A stretch of 64,000 nucleotides of DNA from Clostridia bacterium (GCA_017619735.1 JAFZRT010000029.1:78087-142086); one strand, 5' to 3'; positions 35,879-45,101 are shown, counted from the first letter of the stretch. A program made the numbers and translations. Notes: generated from the letters alone by a model not told the origin.

Positions 35879-37194
35879 TCTGGGTCGCCTACGCACTTGT
35901 TCTTATAATACTTATCCGCCTTTCCGCGATATTCTCCGGCTCCGAGATCGCCTATTCCTCAATGAACGAGATGCGCGTTCGTCATCTTGCGGACGAGGAG
36001 AACGATCCCAAGGCAAAGGTCGCGCTGTTCAATCATTCGAGGTACGACAGGCTGCTGAGCACGATACTGATCGGCAACAACTTCGTCAACCTCGCCGCTT
36101 CCACTATATGCACTCAGCTGTTCATACGCCTGCTGTATGAGAACGGCATTGTGAGCGAGAACGTCGCGGCCCTGCTTTCGACCGTCGCGCTGACCATCGT
36201 GATACTCATATTCGGCGAGATAGTCCCGAAGATCGTCGCGAACTCCAATGCCGACGAGAAGGCCATGAAGCACGCCTCGTTCCTGAAGGTGCTCGGATAC
36301 GTCTTCTACCCCCTCGTATGGCTCGTAACGAAGATAGTCAAGCTCTTCTCGAAGGGCTGGTCCGATAAGGTCACCGAGGATGCGAACGTCACGGAAAAGG
36401 AGCTTTCCGACATCATCGACACCGTCGAGGACGAGGGCGTCATCGACGAGCATACGAGCGATCTGCTTCAGTCCGCGCTCGAGTTCCCTGACATCTACGC
36501 TTATGAGATAATCACACCGCGCGTGGATATGGTGGCTGTCGACATCGAGGACGACGACGAGAAGATCATCGAAACGATACTCTCTTCTAACTACTCCCGC
36601 ATCCCCGTTTACGAGGACACGATCGACAACATAATTGGCGTTATACATCTCAACGAGATACTGAAAGCCATCGCCGACGGCACGCCGCTCAATCTCAGGG
36701 AACATATGCTTCCCGTCTGCTACATCCACAAGACGACCATACTCCCCCAGGCGCTGCGCGAGCTGCGTGAAAAGAAGCTGCATCTCGCCATAGTCACCGA
36801 CGAATACGGCGGAACGATGGGCATACTCACCATGGAGGACATACTCGAACAGCTCGTCGGCGACATCTGGGACGAAACCGACGAGATCGAGGACGAGCTG
36901 GTCAAGATCTCCGACGACACCTACGAATGCGACGGAGACATGCGCATCTACGACCTCTTCGATGAGTTCGAGATAGACGACGAGGATTTCGACGACGACA
37001 ACGCCACGGTCGGCGGCTGGGCCATCGAACAGCTCGGCGGATATCCCGCAAAGGGAGAATCCTTCGATTTCGAAAACCTCACCGTTACCGTCAAGCAGAT
37101 ACAGAACCTGAGGGTCACACGCCTCCTTATAAAGGTGCACGAAAAGCCGCCCGAGGAGGACGAGGACGAGATAGACTGGGAGACAAAATCATAA
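35875..37194 (+). CDS. CNNM/HlyC-CorC family membrane protein, full length
   Basis: A 439-residue paralog of the preceding gene, starting in its stop codon (ATGA). It has a CNNM membrane domain (residues 1-190, with IFSGSEIAYSSMNEMR and STILIGNNFVNLAAS), a CBS pair (about 205-335, with NYSRIPVYEDTIDNIIGVIH and EYGGTMGILTMEDILEQLVG), and a C-terminal CorC_HlyC domain (about 350-425, with WAIEQLGGYPAKGESF). A cation-transport role is inferred from the family. The pair is probably translated together and may form a heterodimer, since CNNM proteins are dimers. Confidence 0.92.
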   Translation: MIWVAYALVLIILIRLSAIFSGSEIAYSSMNEMRVRHLADEENDPKAKVALFNHSRYDRLLSTILIGNNFVNLAASTICTQLFIRLLYENGIVSENVAALLSTVALTIVILIFGEIVPKIVANSNADEKAMKHASFLKVLGYVFYPLVWLVTKIVKLFSKGWSDKVTEDANVTEKELSDIIDTVEDEGVIDEHTSDLLQSALEFPDIYAYEIITPRVDMVAVDIEDDDEKIIETILSSNYSRIPVYEDTIDNIIGVIHLNEILKAIADGTPLNLREHMLPVCYIHKTTILPQALRELREKKLHLAIVTDEYGGTMGILTMEDILEQLVGDIWDETDEIEDELVKISDDTYECDGDMRIYDLFDEFEIDDEDFDDDNATVGGWAIEQLGGYPAKGESFDFENLTVTVKQIQNLRVTRLLIKVHEKPPEEDEDEIDWETKS

Positions 37195-37201
37195 ACCTTA
37201 A

Positions 37202-37227
37202 AAGGGCTTCCCCGCGGGGAGGCCCTT
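37202..37227 (+). terminator. Terminator hairpin after the CNNM pair
   Basis: A 12-bp stem spans 37202-37227 with one G-U pair. The tail AATAAATATA is poor in T, so efficiency may be low. Confidence 0.6.
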
Positions 37228-37250
37228 AATAAATATATTGGTATTTTGTA

Positions 37251-37279
37251 TTGACTTTACAATTTCAAACTGCCAAAAT
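37251..37279 (+). promoter_or_regulatory. Sigma-A promoter of glnA
   Basis: TTGACT (37251-37256), 17 bases, CAAAAT (37274-37279) with an extended TG before the -10. No GlnR box (TGTNA-N7-TNACA) or riboswitch was recognised in this gap. Confidence 0.65.
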
Positions 37280-37323
37280 GAAACTATAAGGGGCAACACC
37301 CAAAAAGACATTGGAGGTCAGTT

Positions 37324-38748
37324 ATGTTCAAAACCATTGAGCAGGCACAGAAATTCATTGTTGACAACAATATCGAGATGGTAGACTTCAAGATGACCGA
37401 TATCGACGGCCGCTGGAGACACATCACTATCCCCGCTGAGCGTTTCAATGAGGATACCATGAAATACGGTATCGGGTTCGACGGCTCCAATTACGGCTAT
37501 GCGCCCGTTGAAAACAGCGATATGGTATTCATTCCGGATCTCTCCACTGCAGCGGTCGATCCCTTTGCGGAGGTCGCGACCCTTACCATGAGCGGCGACG
37601 CGATGATCATCGACCGTCCCGTCAACCGTCCTTTCGATCAGTATCCCCGCAACGTCATCCGCAGGGCGGTCGAATACATGCGCGAGACCGGCATCGCCGA
37701 CGAGATGATAATCGGCCCGGAGTTCGAGTTCCACGTATTCGATTCCATCCAGTTCGAGAGCCGTCCCAACTGCGTAAGGTGCGAGATCGACACCGAAGAA
37801 GCCGATTGGAACACCGGCTTGTGCGAAGACGGCTTCCAGATCCCCCACAAGGGCGGCTATCACATCGGCGCCCCGCAGGACAGGTATTACAACCTCCGTT
37901 CCCGCATGTGCATGCTGATGGAGGACTGGGGCGTTAAGGTCAAGTACCATCACCATGAGGTCGGCGGCCCCGGTCAGCTCGAGATCGAAGTCGAGCTCGC
38001 GGACGTCGAGAAGATGGCCGATAACACCATGGTCATCAAGTACGTCATAAAGAACGCCGCAGTCGAAGAGGGCTGCACCGCGACATTCATGCCCAAGCCC
38101 ATCTACGGCGAAGCGGGCAACGGTATGCACGTGCATATGCTCCTCACGAAGGACGGCAAGCCCCTCTTCTACGATGAGAACGGCTATGCGCAGCTCTCCA
38201 AGCTCGCCCACTACTTCATGGGCGGCCTTCTGAAGCACGCGAAGTCCCTCTGCGCGATCACCAATCCTTCCACCAACTCGTTCAAGCGTCTCGTTCCCGG
38301 CTTCGAGGCCCCCGTTACGATCGGCTATGCGACTGCGAACCGCTCCGCCGTCATAAGGATACCCGCCTATGCGAAGTCCCCCATGAGCAAGCGCTTCGAG
38401 CTCCGCAACCCCGACGGCACCTGCAACCCCTATTACGCATATGCCGCGATACTCATGGCAGGTCTCGACGGCGTCATCAACGAGATCGACCCCTCCGTTT
38501 CCGGCTGGGGACCCTACGATTTCAACCTCTTCGATCTTTCCGATGAGGAAAAGTCGAAGATCGACGCTCTTCCCACCACCCTTGAGGAGGCGCTCGACGA
38601 TCTCGAGAAGGATCACGAATATCTGACCCGCGGCGGAGTATTCCCCGAGAGGCTGATAAAGATCTGGATCGACCGCAAGCGCAAGGAAGCCCGCAGGATC
38701 GAGAACATCCCCCATCCCGCCGAGTTCGAACGCTACTACGATCTGTGA
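37324..38748 (+). CDS. glnA: Glutamine synthetase type I
   Basis: A 474-residue dodecameric enzyme that makes glutamine from glutamate, ammonia and ATP. Active-site stretches are GFDGSN, GPEFEFHVF, GGPGQLEIEVEL, MPKPIYGEAGNGMHVHM, and NRSAVIRIP. The adenylylation tyrosine of the enteric enzyme (NLYDLPPEE) is replaced: NLFDLSDEE has Phe403. Covalent AMP control is therefore unlikely, as is normal for Bacillota. TGGAGGT precedes the ATG. It is monocistronic between two terminators. Confidence 0.97.
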   Translation: MFKTIEQAQKFIVDNNIEMVDFKMTDIDGRWRHITIPAERFNEDTMKYGIGFDGSNYGYAPVENSDMVFIPDLSTAAVDPFAEVATLTMSGDAMIIDRPVNRPFDQYPRNVIRRAVEYMRETGIADEMIIGPEFEFHVFDSIQFESRPNCVRCEIDTEEADWNTGLCEDGFQIPHKGGYHIGAPQDRYYNLRSRMCMLMEDWGVKVKYHHHEVGGPGQLEIEVELADVEKMADNTMVIKYVIKNAAVEEGCTATFMPKPIYGEAGNGMHVHMLLTKDGKPLFYDENGYAQLSKLAHYFMGGLLKHAKSLCAITNPSTNSFKRLVPGFEAPVTIGYATANRSAVIRIPAYAKSPMSKRFELRNPDGTCNPYYAYAAILMAGLDGVINEIDPSVSGWGPYDFNLFDLSDEEKSKIDALPTTLEEALDDLEKDHEYLTRGGVFPERLIKIWIDRKRKEARRIENIPHPAEFERYYDL

Positions 38749-38760
38749 TCGGAATTAAAG

Positions 38761-38796
38761 AACTGCCGCTTCATTAGAAGCGGCAGTTTTCTTTTA
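38761..38796 (+). terminator. Rho-independent terminator after glnA
   Basis: A perfect 12-bp stem (38761-38772 with 38777-38788) and ATTA loop are followed by TTTTCTTTT. The T tract covers the stop codon of the convergent recombinase gene. On the minus strand the hairpin is followed only by CTTTA. Confidence 0.93.
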
Positions 38797-40098
38797 TCCG
38801 ATTATGCTTTTTACGTGATGCTTTATGAGCTTTCCGGAAACCGGTGAGCGCAGGATCAGATATGTTTCACCGTTCTTTATCCTGACAGACCGCACGAATG
38901 CCCGGATAATGAACGAGCGTTCCTCGCACGACAGCTTTCCGATATTCCGCGCTCTTTCAAAGAACCGGCCGATCTCGTCGCGCTTGACCGAAAACAGGTC
39001 CTTTTCGGAGGCGATCCTCCTCAGCCGCATGGAATACACGTTTTTGAGGTCGGTTTCATTCTCCAGCCGTTCCTGCAGCTCCGTGCTATAGTCGCCGGAG
39101 CACACAAGCCCGATATCCTCGCGGAAAGCATGCAGGAGCTTGTTGTATTCGGCGGCAGCCGGCTCGAAAGCGGCTTCGGCCTGCGCCTTTTCCTTCATTA
39201 CGAAACCGTTATAGAGCACGTCCGCATTATCGTCAGTCGCCGAAGATACGATCAGTTCTTCGGTTTGGGCGAACAGGGCGTCGAAGTCGGCAAGATAACA
39301 CGAGGTATCGCACGCGAAGGACGGCGCAATAACGCGCGCGTCGACGATCGGACGGTCGGCCGAGAGCCGTAACGGGAAAACTTCAGTATCGTATTCAGGG
39401 GGATAATCCCTCTCGAGCCGTTCCTTTGCGAGCAACCATTTTTCATACGTGACTATCGCAGGCAGATGATAGCCCTTCTTCGACTGCAGGCCGAGGTATC
39501 TCTCGTTGCGCAGAACGGTTTTGACCGTCATGTTGCCGAACTTCTTGTTCCTCGTCGAAACGGCTCCGTCGATAGCGCGGCAGATATCCTTGATGCTCAA
39601 ACCGGCGATGTACAGATCGAATATCCTGTTGACCACGGCGGCGTTCGCCTCGTCGATCACCGCTCTGCCGCCTTCGACCCTATATCCGAAAGGAGGCGTC
39701 CTCCTGAAGTCGGAAAACGTGAAATGCTCCGGCATCCGAAGGCCGTACTCCGTCTCCCATTCCACCGCTTTTCCCGTGAAAGCTCTTACGGCGGTCACGA
39801 TCTCGCGTCGGCAGTCCGATGCGTGCTTTCGTGCATAGATTACGCGAACGCCGTTCCTTTTCAGAAACAGCTCGTTCTCGAGCCGTATGTACTTATCATC
39901 GCCAAGGGACGAATACGAATCGATCAGTACGAGGCCGCACGCTTCGAGCTTGACTATGTTCTGCAGCTGGCGGAAGCCCGAATACCCGCATTCGCCGTCT
40001 GAAAGAACAAGCATGAGTTTGATCCCATGCTTATCCGCTGTTTCCTGTATGAGGGCACGGCCTTCGTCCGTGCCCCTGTAATAACCTATAGCATCCAT
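38794..40098 (-). CDS. Degenerate large serine recombinase-like protein
   Basis: A 434-residue protein with the layout of large serine recombinases: resolvase-like N-domain (1-125), recombinase domain (about 140-245, RTPPFGYRV, then NMTVKTVLRNERYLG) and a C-terminal coiled region. The catalytic site is lost. The usual YARVS is YYRGT, with Thr10 in the place of the nucleophile. The DRLSR motif is DSYSS (60-64), losing both arginines. The zinc-ribbon cysteines are also absent. The DNA-binding parts remain. ATG 40098 shares its A with the DUF885 gene stop (a GTG at 40101 is also in frame), so it is translationally tied to the envelope operon. I expect a non-recombining DNA-binding function, or a decaying gene. 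Confidence 0.8.
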   Translation of the reverse strand: MDAIGYYRGTDEGRALIQETADKHGIKLMLVLSDGECGYSGFRQLQNIVKLEACGLVLIDSYSSLGDDKYIRLENELFLKRNGVRVIYARKHASDCRREIVTAVRAFTGKAVEWETEYGLRMPEHFTFSDFRRTPPFGYRVEGGRAVIDEANAAVVNRIFDLYIAGLSIKDICRAIDGAVSTRNKKFGNMTVKTVLRNERYLGLQSKKGYHLPAIVTYEKWLLAKERLERDYPPEYDTEVFPLRLSADRPIVDARVIAPSFACDTSCYLADFDALFAQTEELIVSSATDDNADVLYNGFVMKEKAQAEAAFEPAAAEYNKLLHAFREDIGLVCSGDYSTELQERLENETDLKNVYSMRLRRIASEKDLFSVKRDEIGRFFERARNIGKLSCEERSFIIRAFVRSVRIKNGETYLILRSPVSGKLIKHHVKSIIG

Positions 40099-41927
40099 CA
40101 CTTGTTCATGTAGTCGTACATGATATCCATGAAGCTCGGGCCGTAGCTGAGGTACTCGGCAAAGAACTCCTTATGATCGGCTTCGGTAGCGGGAGCCGCC
40201 TTGGCGTAGATGTCGGACAGATATGAGTATCCGATGGCATAGCTCATCGCGTAGGAAGGCATCGTTACCGCATATTCGTAGAAGATGTCCGCCGCGGAGG
40301 AAATACCGTAGTCCTCCAGATAATCGCTGACGTCGTCTATGTCCCAGCCGTAATAATTGACCTTGATGCTTATGTAAGCGGGCAGGAAAACGTTCGTGAA
40401 CGTGCTCTCGCTGTTCATCATGACACAGAACTCCCTGCCGATATCGTCGCAGTGCTTGGCTACGAAATCCTCGGTGAATACGGTCCATGCCTCGGCGTAG
40501 CCGGTGGGCTCGAGCACCTGCTGGGAAAGGGACATGTTTTCACGGCTCCTCGTATAGAGGAACTGGTACATATGCCCGGGCAGAGTCTCGTGCGCCACGG
40601 TCAAAAGATCGTCGGCGTTTTCGGAGGTGGGGTTGATCAGCATCACGTTGTTGTAATAGTCGTCAAAACCGGGGTTGAGATATGCCGCGGGGCTGAAGTC
40701 CTCCGCGATATCCTCCGGGACTTCGATATACTTGAGGGAAAAATCGGGAAGCTCTGGATAGTACTTTTCGATGAAGCCCTTCAGCCATTCGACGTTGTTA
40801 TCAACAGAGCCGAATGAGATATCCTCTCCGTATCTGTCCAGTATGTCGTCCGGGCCGTTGATGATGGCGCGGTACATATCCATATAGCAGTTCTTGCCCA
40901 TGGCTTCGAGGAGCTCCGCGATACGGTCCATGTCTTCCATCGTCGCGCCTTCGTACCTTGCGTCGAGCTCGAAATACGCCTTCGCGTCCTCTCCCCTGTC
41001 CGCAGCGCCGACAAACGGCGTACAATCGCCTCTGTGGGCTTCCAGCGTGTCGGCAAGCTTGGAGTAAGCCGGGAGAACGTATTCGAGTACGGCCGTCCTG
41101 TTGCGCGTACGAAGGAGCTCGCACTCGTCGTCCGTATAGCCGTATTCCTTTGCCTTTTCAATGATCTCTTCGAAGTAGCTGATGAGGAAGCTGTCCTCTC
41201 CGTTTGCGGCGAAGTTACGGCAGGATTCTATGACCTGATCGAGCGCCGTCTCGCACATGAAGAGGCCGTGCTCCGCCTTTTCGACTTCGAACTGCTCTAT
41301 CTGCCCCAGGTAACGGGCCATGTCCTCGATCAGTGTGAGATACATCTCAACGTCGTCGGCGTTCCTGATGCTCAGGCAGATCATGGTGAGCGGGAGCATG
41401 GAATGATCGCCGTTCACGGGTTCGAGCGGCTCGTCGTAATAGTAGTAGTCCTCGTACATTATCTGGACGTCGAACCAGCGCATAATGGCGTCGTATGCGT
41501 GCTTATTGTTCTCGCTGAGGGTATCGTAATCGATGAGCTCCATGCGGGAGAGCATATCGCGGTAATACTCGATGCTCTCGATATGCGCGTCGTAGGAAAG
41601 CTCGCCCCAGCCGGGATTGACGTCGGCGGGATCAATGCCGAATCTCGCGGGATCGGAGACGATGAACTGATTGTATGCGTCCGCGCCGGAGGTCACCAGA
41701 TCGCGGAAGAGCATGAGATCGAAGAGCTCGAAATCCTCGTCGGCTTCGCTCTTATAGCCCTCCGGTATCTGCGTGGGCTCGGGGGCCTCCGTTGCTTCTG
41801 GCGTGGTCTCGGAGACGTCTGTCGGCTGTGCCGTGGGATCGTCAGAGGGCTTCTTCCAATACTCCCTGCAGCCGATGGTGAACGCCGCGAAAACGATGGC
41901 GAGTATTAAGCAGATGTACTTTTTCAT
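40098..41927 (-). CDS. DUF885 family lipoprotein, probable zinc carboxypeptidase-like protein
   Basis: A 609-residue exported protein with lipoprotein signal (FTIGC, Cys20), a Pro/Thr/Glu linker (about 25-60) and a DUF885 domain for the rest. The key motif AHETLPGHMYQF at about residue 443 has the HExxxGH zinc-binding pattern of the family, followed by GYAEAWTVFTED with a third likely ligand Glu. The family is a predicted metallopeptidase; substrates are not known. AGGAGGTC precedes the start 4 bases upstream. In the operon it follows the DHHW gene by 16 bases. Confidence 0.88.
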   Translation of the reverse strand: MKKYICLILAIVFAAFTIGCREYWKKPSDDPTAQPTDVSETTPEATEAPEPTQIPEGYKSEADEDFELFDLMLFRDLVTSGADAYNQFIVSDPARFGIDPADVNPGWGELSYDAHIESIEYYRDMLSRMELIDYDTLSENNKHAYDAIMRWFDVQIMYEDYYYYDEPLEPVNGDHSMLPLTMICLSIRNADDVEMYLTLIEDMARYLGQIEQFEVEKAEHGLFMCETALDQVIESCRNFAANGEDSFLISYFEEIIEKAKEYGYTDDECELLRTRNRTAVLEYVLPAYSKLADTLEAHRGDCTPFVGAADRGEDAKAYFELDARYEGATMEDMDRIAELLEAMGKNCYMDMYRAIINGPDDILDRYGEDISFGSVDNNVEWLKGFIEKYYPELPDFSLKYIEVPEDIAEDFSPAAYLNPGFDDYYNNVMLINPTSENADDLLTVAHETLPGHMYQFLYTRSRENMSLSQQVLEPTGYAEAWTVFTEDFVAKHCDDIGREFCVMMNSESTFTNVFLPAYISIKVNYYGWDIDDVSDYLEDYGISSAADIFYEYAVTMPSYAMSYAIGYSYLSDIYAKAAPATEADHKEFFAEYLSYGPSFMDIMYDYMNK

Positions 41928-41943
41928 TTTGACCTCCTGATTG

Positions 41944-43011
41944 TCAGTAACCCAAGGAACTCACGTACTCGTACAAAAGGTCGAGATTGCGCTCGACGAG
42001 CTCTATTACGACGATATCCGGATCCTTATCCTTGATGAAATCCGTCTTGTACGGAAAATAGCTGTTCATGTAGAGAGATCCGACCGACTGACTAAGTATC
42101 GGCTGCAGCGAGCGGCCGAATGAGTCGTGGTAGATCACCATTACGCGGTCGTTGATGTCGGAATGGGTCTCGACCGTCTTGTCCCTGTCGAAATTGACGG
42201 GGCGCTTTGAAGTGTATTCAGCGAACTCCGGATAGATTATCCTCTCCTCCTTATAGTCGGTGGAGGGATAAACGAAATTGTGAAGGTCGCCCGTCCTGTC
42301 GATCTCGACGGTATAGGTATAGGCGTCGTGCTGTTCGAGGCCGAACTGCTCAGCAATATCGTTGTAGACGAGCATGGCTCCGAAATTGTTCCAGTGTGAG
42401 TCGTGCTCGTAGTAGACCGTCCTCTCCGCCTTAGCCTTCAGCAGTATCGATTTGGCGTCGATAACGCGAACGTTCCTTTCGACAAGCGCCTCGGTCAGCA
42501 TATCGATATTCCGAGCAGCGTCGGTCGGCTTAAGATACCCGGGCATGTACTCGGGGTAGATGGTCGCCTTATTGGGCGCGGTCATGAAAGCGAATGCGGC
42601 GCCGTCCTTCGCAAACTCGGCGGAAAGGTCGGAAAGGTAGTCTGCTATCGAGCTTATCTGCTCCTCCGTGAGCTGATCGATCCCGAGGTAATCGTCAAGC
42701 GTTTCGCCGTAGAAGATGTGATGGTTCTTCCCTATCACCGCGTTCGTTCCGTTGAAATCGCGAAGAAGCGCGATATCGGCAATATTGAATGCGGAAACGA
42801 GATACTCGCGAAGCGCGAAATGATCCTCAATGTATTTATCGAACTGGGAAGCAAAAACGGGATTTATCTTTCCCTCGTTTACCAGCTTCGGCATCTGAGC
42901 CAGAGGCCTGTTCTCACGGTTGGCGTTTTTGAAGCCGCAGAGCATGAGGACCGACGGCGTCATCAAAGCCGCGATCATAAGGATTATGAATACTGTTCTG
43001 ATCTTTTTCAT
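41944..43011 (-). CDS. DHHW/AlgX-like protein, partner of MBOAT acyltransferase
   Basis: A 355-residue protein with one N-terminal membrane segment and a periphery-facing SGNH-like domain. Marks are ENRPLAQMPKL, the DSHWNNFGAMLVYNDIA stretch (AlgJ/AlgX DHHW-type active-site Asp and His) and VIYHDSFGRSLQPILSQ with the Ser nucleophile. In alginate and poly-glycan systems such proteins take acyl groups supplied by the MBOAT partner and place them on the polymer. ATG at 43011, 11 bases after the MBOAT stop, follows ACGGAG; an open frame extends further upstream but is not homologous. Confidence 0.9.
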   Translation of the reverse strand: MKKIRTVFIILMIAALMTPSVLMLCGFKNANRENRPLAQMPKLVNEGKINPVFASQFDKYIEDHFALREYLVSAFNIADIALLRDFNGTNAVIGKNHHIFYGETLDDYLGIDQLTEEQISSIADYLSDLSAEFAKDGAAFAFMTAPNKATIYPEYMPGYLKPTDAARNIDMLTEALVERNVRVIDAKSILLKAKAERTVYYEHDSHWNNFGAMLVYNDIAEQFGLEQHDAYTYTVEIDRTGDLHNFVYPSTDYKEERIIYPEFAEYTSKRPVNFDRDKTVETHSDINDRVMVIYHDSFGRSLQPILSQSVGSLYMNSYFPYKTDFIKDKDPDIVVIELVERNLDLLYEYVSSLGY

Positions 43012-43022
43012 GCTTTGCTCCG

Positions 43023-44429
43023 TTAAAACTGCGTGTAGATCGAGGGGTTGTAATTGCCCGAAGCGATAAAGAACAGGCAAATCACGAGCAGCACTGCGGC
43101 AAGACCGTATCTGATGCACGCCTGAAGCCTTGGCTTGCCGTCGAGCTTTGCGCAGAGCATCTTCGCAAGCGGGGTCGCGGCAATTACCGCCGCGATGAAA
43201 ACGGCGATCGTAGTCGGCTTGAAGACCGCGGAAAGGCCCGCAACGGTCGCATTATCAACGGCAAAGCCGGTGAACATGTTCTTTATCATAGCCCATGCGT
43301 AAGCCATATTGGGCGAATTGAATATCGCAAAACCGACCGTGACGACGATCATCGTGTACAGCCATGTGACGATCTTCGGCAGACGAAGCTTCGTCTTTTT
43401 CAAATAGTTCTCCCCCAGCAGGAACGCACCGTTATAGGCGCCCCAGACCACGAAAGTCCAGTTCGCGCCGTGCCAGAGGCCGGTGAGCAGGAAGACTATC
43501 ACCTTATTGAGGCCGGTCCTGAACGCTGACTTACGGTTGCCGCCGAGAGGGATATAGACGTAGTCGCGGAACCACCTTGAAAGGGTGATATGCCATCTGC
43601 GCCAGAAATCGGTCATGCTGTAGGCGATGTAGGGATAATTGAAGTTCTGCGGGATGGTGAAGCCGAACATGCGGCCGAGGCCGATCGCCATCTGCGAATA
43701 GCCCGCGAAATCGAAATAGATCTGCAGCAGGAAGCAGACAGCTCCCGCCCAGGCGTATGCCGCGTTGAGCGAAGACGCCTCGATCCCGTAAACGTAGGCC
43801 GTCACCCGGCCCAACGAGTTGGCGATAACGAGCTTCATCGCGAGGCCTATGACGAACAGGCGCAGGCCCTCAGCGATGTTTTCGACGGTGAGCTCCCTCT
43901 TTCCGAGCTGCTCGGATATGGCGGAGTAACGGATGATGGGCCCCTGCACGAGCTGTGCGAAGAAGGAGATGTAGAGAAGGAAATCGCCGAAATCCTTCGT
44001 CGGCTCTATGTCGCGGCGGTAAACGTCGATGACGTAGCTCAGCGCCTGGAAAGTGAAGAAGCTTATCCCGAGCGGGCTCACGATCTTCGGCGCGGGAAGC
44101 GCCGTCCCTAAAAGGCCGTTCACCGAATCGACGGCGAAAGCGGCGTATTTGAAGACGGCGAGCAGACCGATATTGAATATTACGGCGATAATGAGAAGCG
44201 GTTTATTGTTCCTGCCCTCGCCCCTCTGCCCCATCCACAGCGCGATAAAGAAATTGACCGCGGCCGAGAATACCATGAGGAGCACATAATAAAGCCCGCC
44301 CCATGCATAGAATACGAGGCTTGCGGCTATCAGCAGCCAGTTGCGCACCTTATGCCAGGGCAGGACGAGATACAGCAGGAATACTGCCGGCAGGAATATG
44401 AATATGAAATTGGCGGAAGCAAACTCCAA
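43023..44429 (-). CDS. MBOAT family O-acyltransferase (AlgI/DltB-like)
   Basis: A 468-residue protein with about 11 membrane segments. The invariant histidine lies in FLLTGLWHGANWTF at about residue 319, and FDFAGYSQMAIGLGRMFGF and MTDFWRRWHITLSRWFRDY are textbook AlgI-family stretches. MBOAT proteins carry acyl groups (usually acetyl) across the membrane for O-acylation of wall polymers. Its adjacent DHHW gene is the expected transfer partner. The polymer is not identifiable from sequence; L,D-transpeptidase and dipeptidase neighbours suggest peptidoglycan or a polymer attached to it. Confidence 0.95.
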   Translation of the reverse strand: MEFASANFIFIFLPAVFLLYLVLPWHKVRNWLLIAASLVFYAWGGLYYVLLMVFSAAVNFFIALWMGQRGEGRNNKPLLIIAVIFNIGLLAVFKYAAFAVDSVNGLLGTALPAPKIVSPLGISFFTFQALSYVIDVYRRDIEPTKDFGDFLLYISFFAQLVQGPIIRYSAISEQLGKRELTVENIAEGLRLFVIGLAMKLVIANSLGRVTAYVYGIEASSLNAAYAWAGAVCFLLQIYFDFAGYSQMAIGLGRMFGFTIPQNFNYPYIAYSMTDFWRRWHITLSRWFRDYVYIPLGGNRKSAFRTGLNKVIVFLLTGLWHGANWTFVVWGAYNGAFLLGENYLKKTKLRLPKIVTWLYTMIVVTVGFAIFNSPNMAYAWAMIKNMFTGFAVDNATVAGLSAVFKPTTIAVFIAAVIAATPLAKMLCAKLDGKPRLQACIRYGLAAVLLVICLFFIASGNYNPSIYTQF

Positions 44430-44444
44430 AGATCAGTTCTCCGT

Positions 44445-45074
44445 TCAGTTGGAATAGCTGGGCGAATAGACGTAGATCTCGGTAACGACGTCGTCGGTGA
44501 ATACGAACTGTATCCTCATCTCGCCGATGTTCTCGGGATCGGCGGACTTGGTGTAGGTGAGATAGTAGCCGTCGTCGAAGAAGTTGTCGCCGTAGGCTGC
44601 GGTCACCTCGTCGCGGGTGGCTCCGACGCCGATGTTCCTCGCGGTGACGAAATCCCCGCCGAATATGCTGAACATCTCGATAATGTCGGTATCGCCGTCG
44701 GGAACCGTGCTGACGGTGATGTTCTCATACTGGAAGGTCTTGTCGTAGCCGTTGTAGACGCAGCTTATGGACTCGTTGTACTCGTAGCCGTCGCCAAGAG
44801 CGGCAAGTATCTCGGCGCTGTCGACGCGGACGGGGTATTTGACACCGTTGTAGATAATAGCCATATCGAAAGCTTCGTCGAAGGGCTGACCGGCGTGATA
44901 GTCGACCGGTTCGTCGGTCACGTCGACTGTTTCGGTGTTTTCGGCCCTCTCGGTATTGTCAACGGGAGCGGCGGTGGGATCCGCGGGCTTTACGGGTTCG
45001 TGGGTGCAGCCGATCATAACGGCGGCGAACAGCACGGCAAGAAGGAGCGCCGTGAGCTTGACGATGTTCTTCAT
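44445..45074 (-). CDS. Uncharacterised lipoprotein
   Basis: A 209-residue protein not recognised by motif. It has a lipoprotein signal (VMIGC, Cys23), a short Pro/Thr/Glu linker (24-60) and a compact acidic domain (about 65-209) with alternating beta-like segments (MAIIYNGVKYPVRVDSAE, ENITVSTVPDG, IGVGATRDEVTAAYGDNFFD, RIQFVFTDDVVTEIYVY). The repeating 'GxTxxEVxxxYG' flavour recalls BamE/SmpA-type small lipoprotein folds, but this is only a resemblance. It is in the envelope operon between the dipeptidase and MBOAT genes. Confidence 0.75.
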   Translation of the reverse strand: MKNIVKLTALLLAVLFAAVMIGCTHEPVKPADPTAAPVDNTERAENTETVDVTDEPVDYHAGQPFDEAFDMAIIYNGVKYPVRVDSAEILAALGDGYEYNESISCVYNGYDKTFQYENITVSTVPDGDTDIIEMFSIFGGDFVTARNIGVGATRDEVTAAYGDNFFDDGYYLTYTKSADPENIGEMRIQFVFTDDVVTEIYVYSPSYSN

Positions 45075-45101
45075 TCTTTGTTCCTCCTGAAAGGTAATTA
45101 C

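Noticed and set aside
35959-37140. A 393-codon minus-strand open frame
   Set aside because: Opposite the full-length CNNM protein and explained by its codon bias.
37195-37323. GlnR operator or glutamine riboswitch upstream of glnA
   Set aside because: No TGTNA-N7-TNACA match and no recognisable aptamer were found; only a promoter is supported.
38794-40098. Prophage or integrative element around the serine recombinase
   Set aside because: No att-like repeats, phage structural, relaxase or excisionase genes are near, and the recombinase lacks its catalytic residues.
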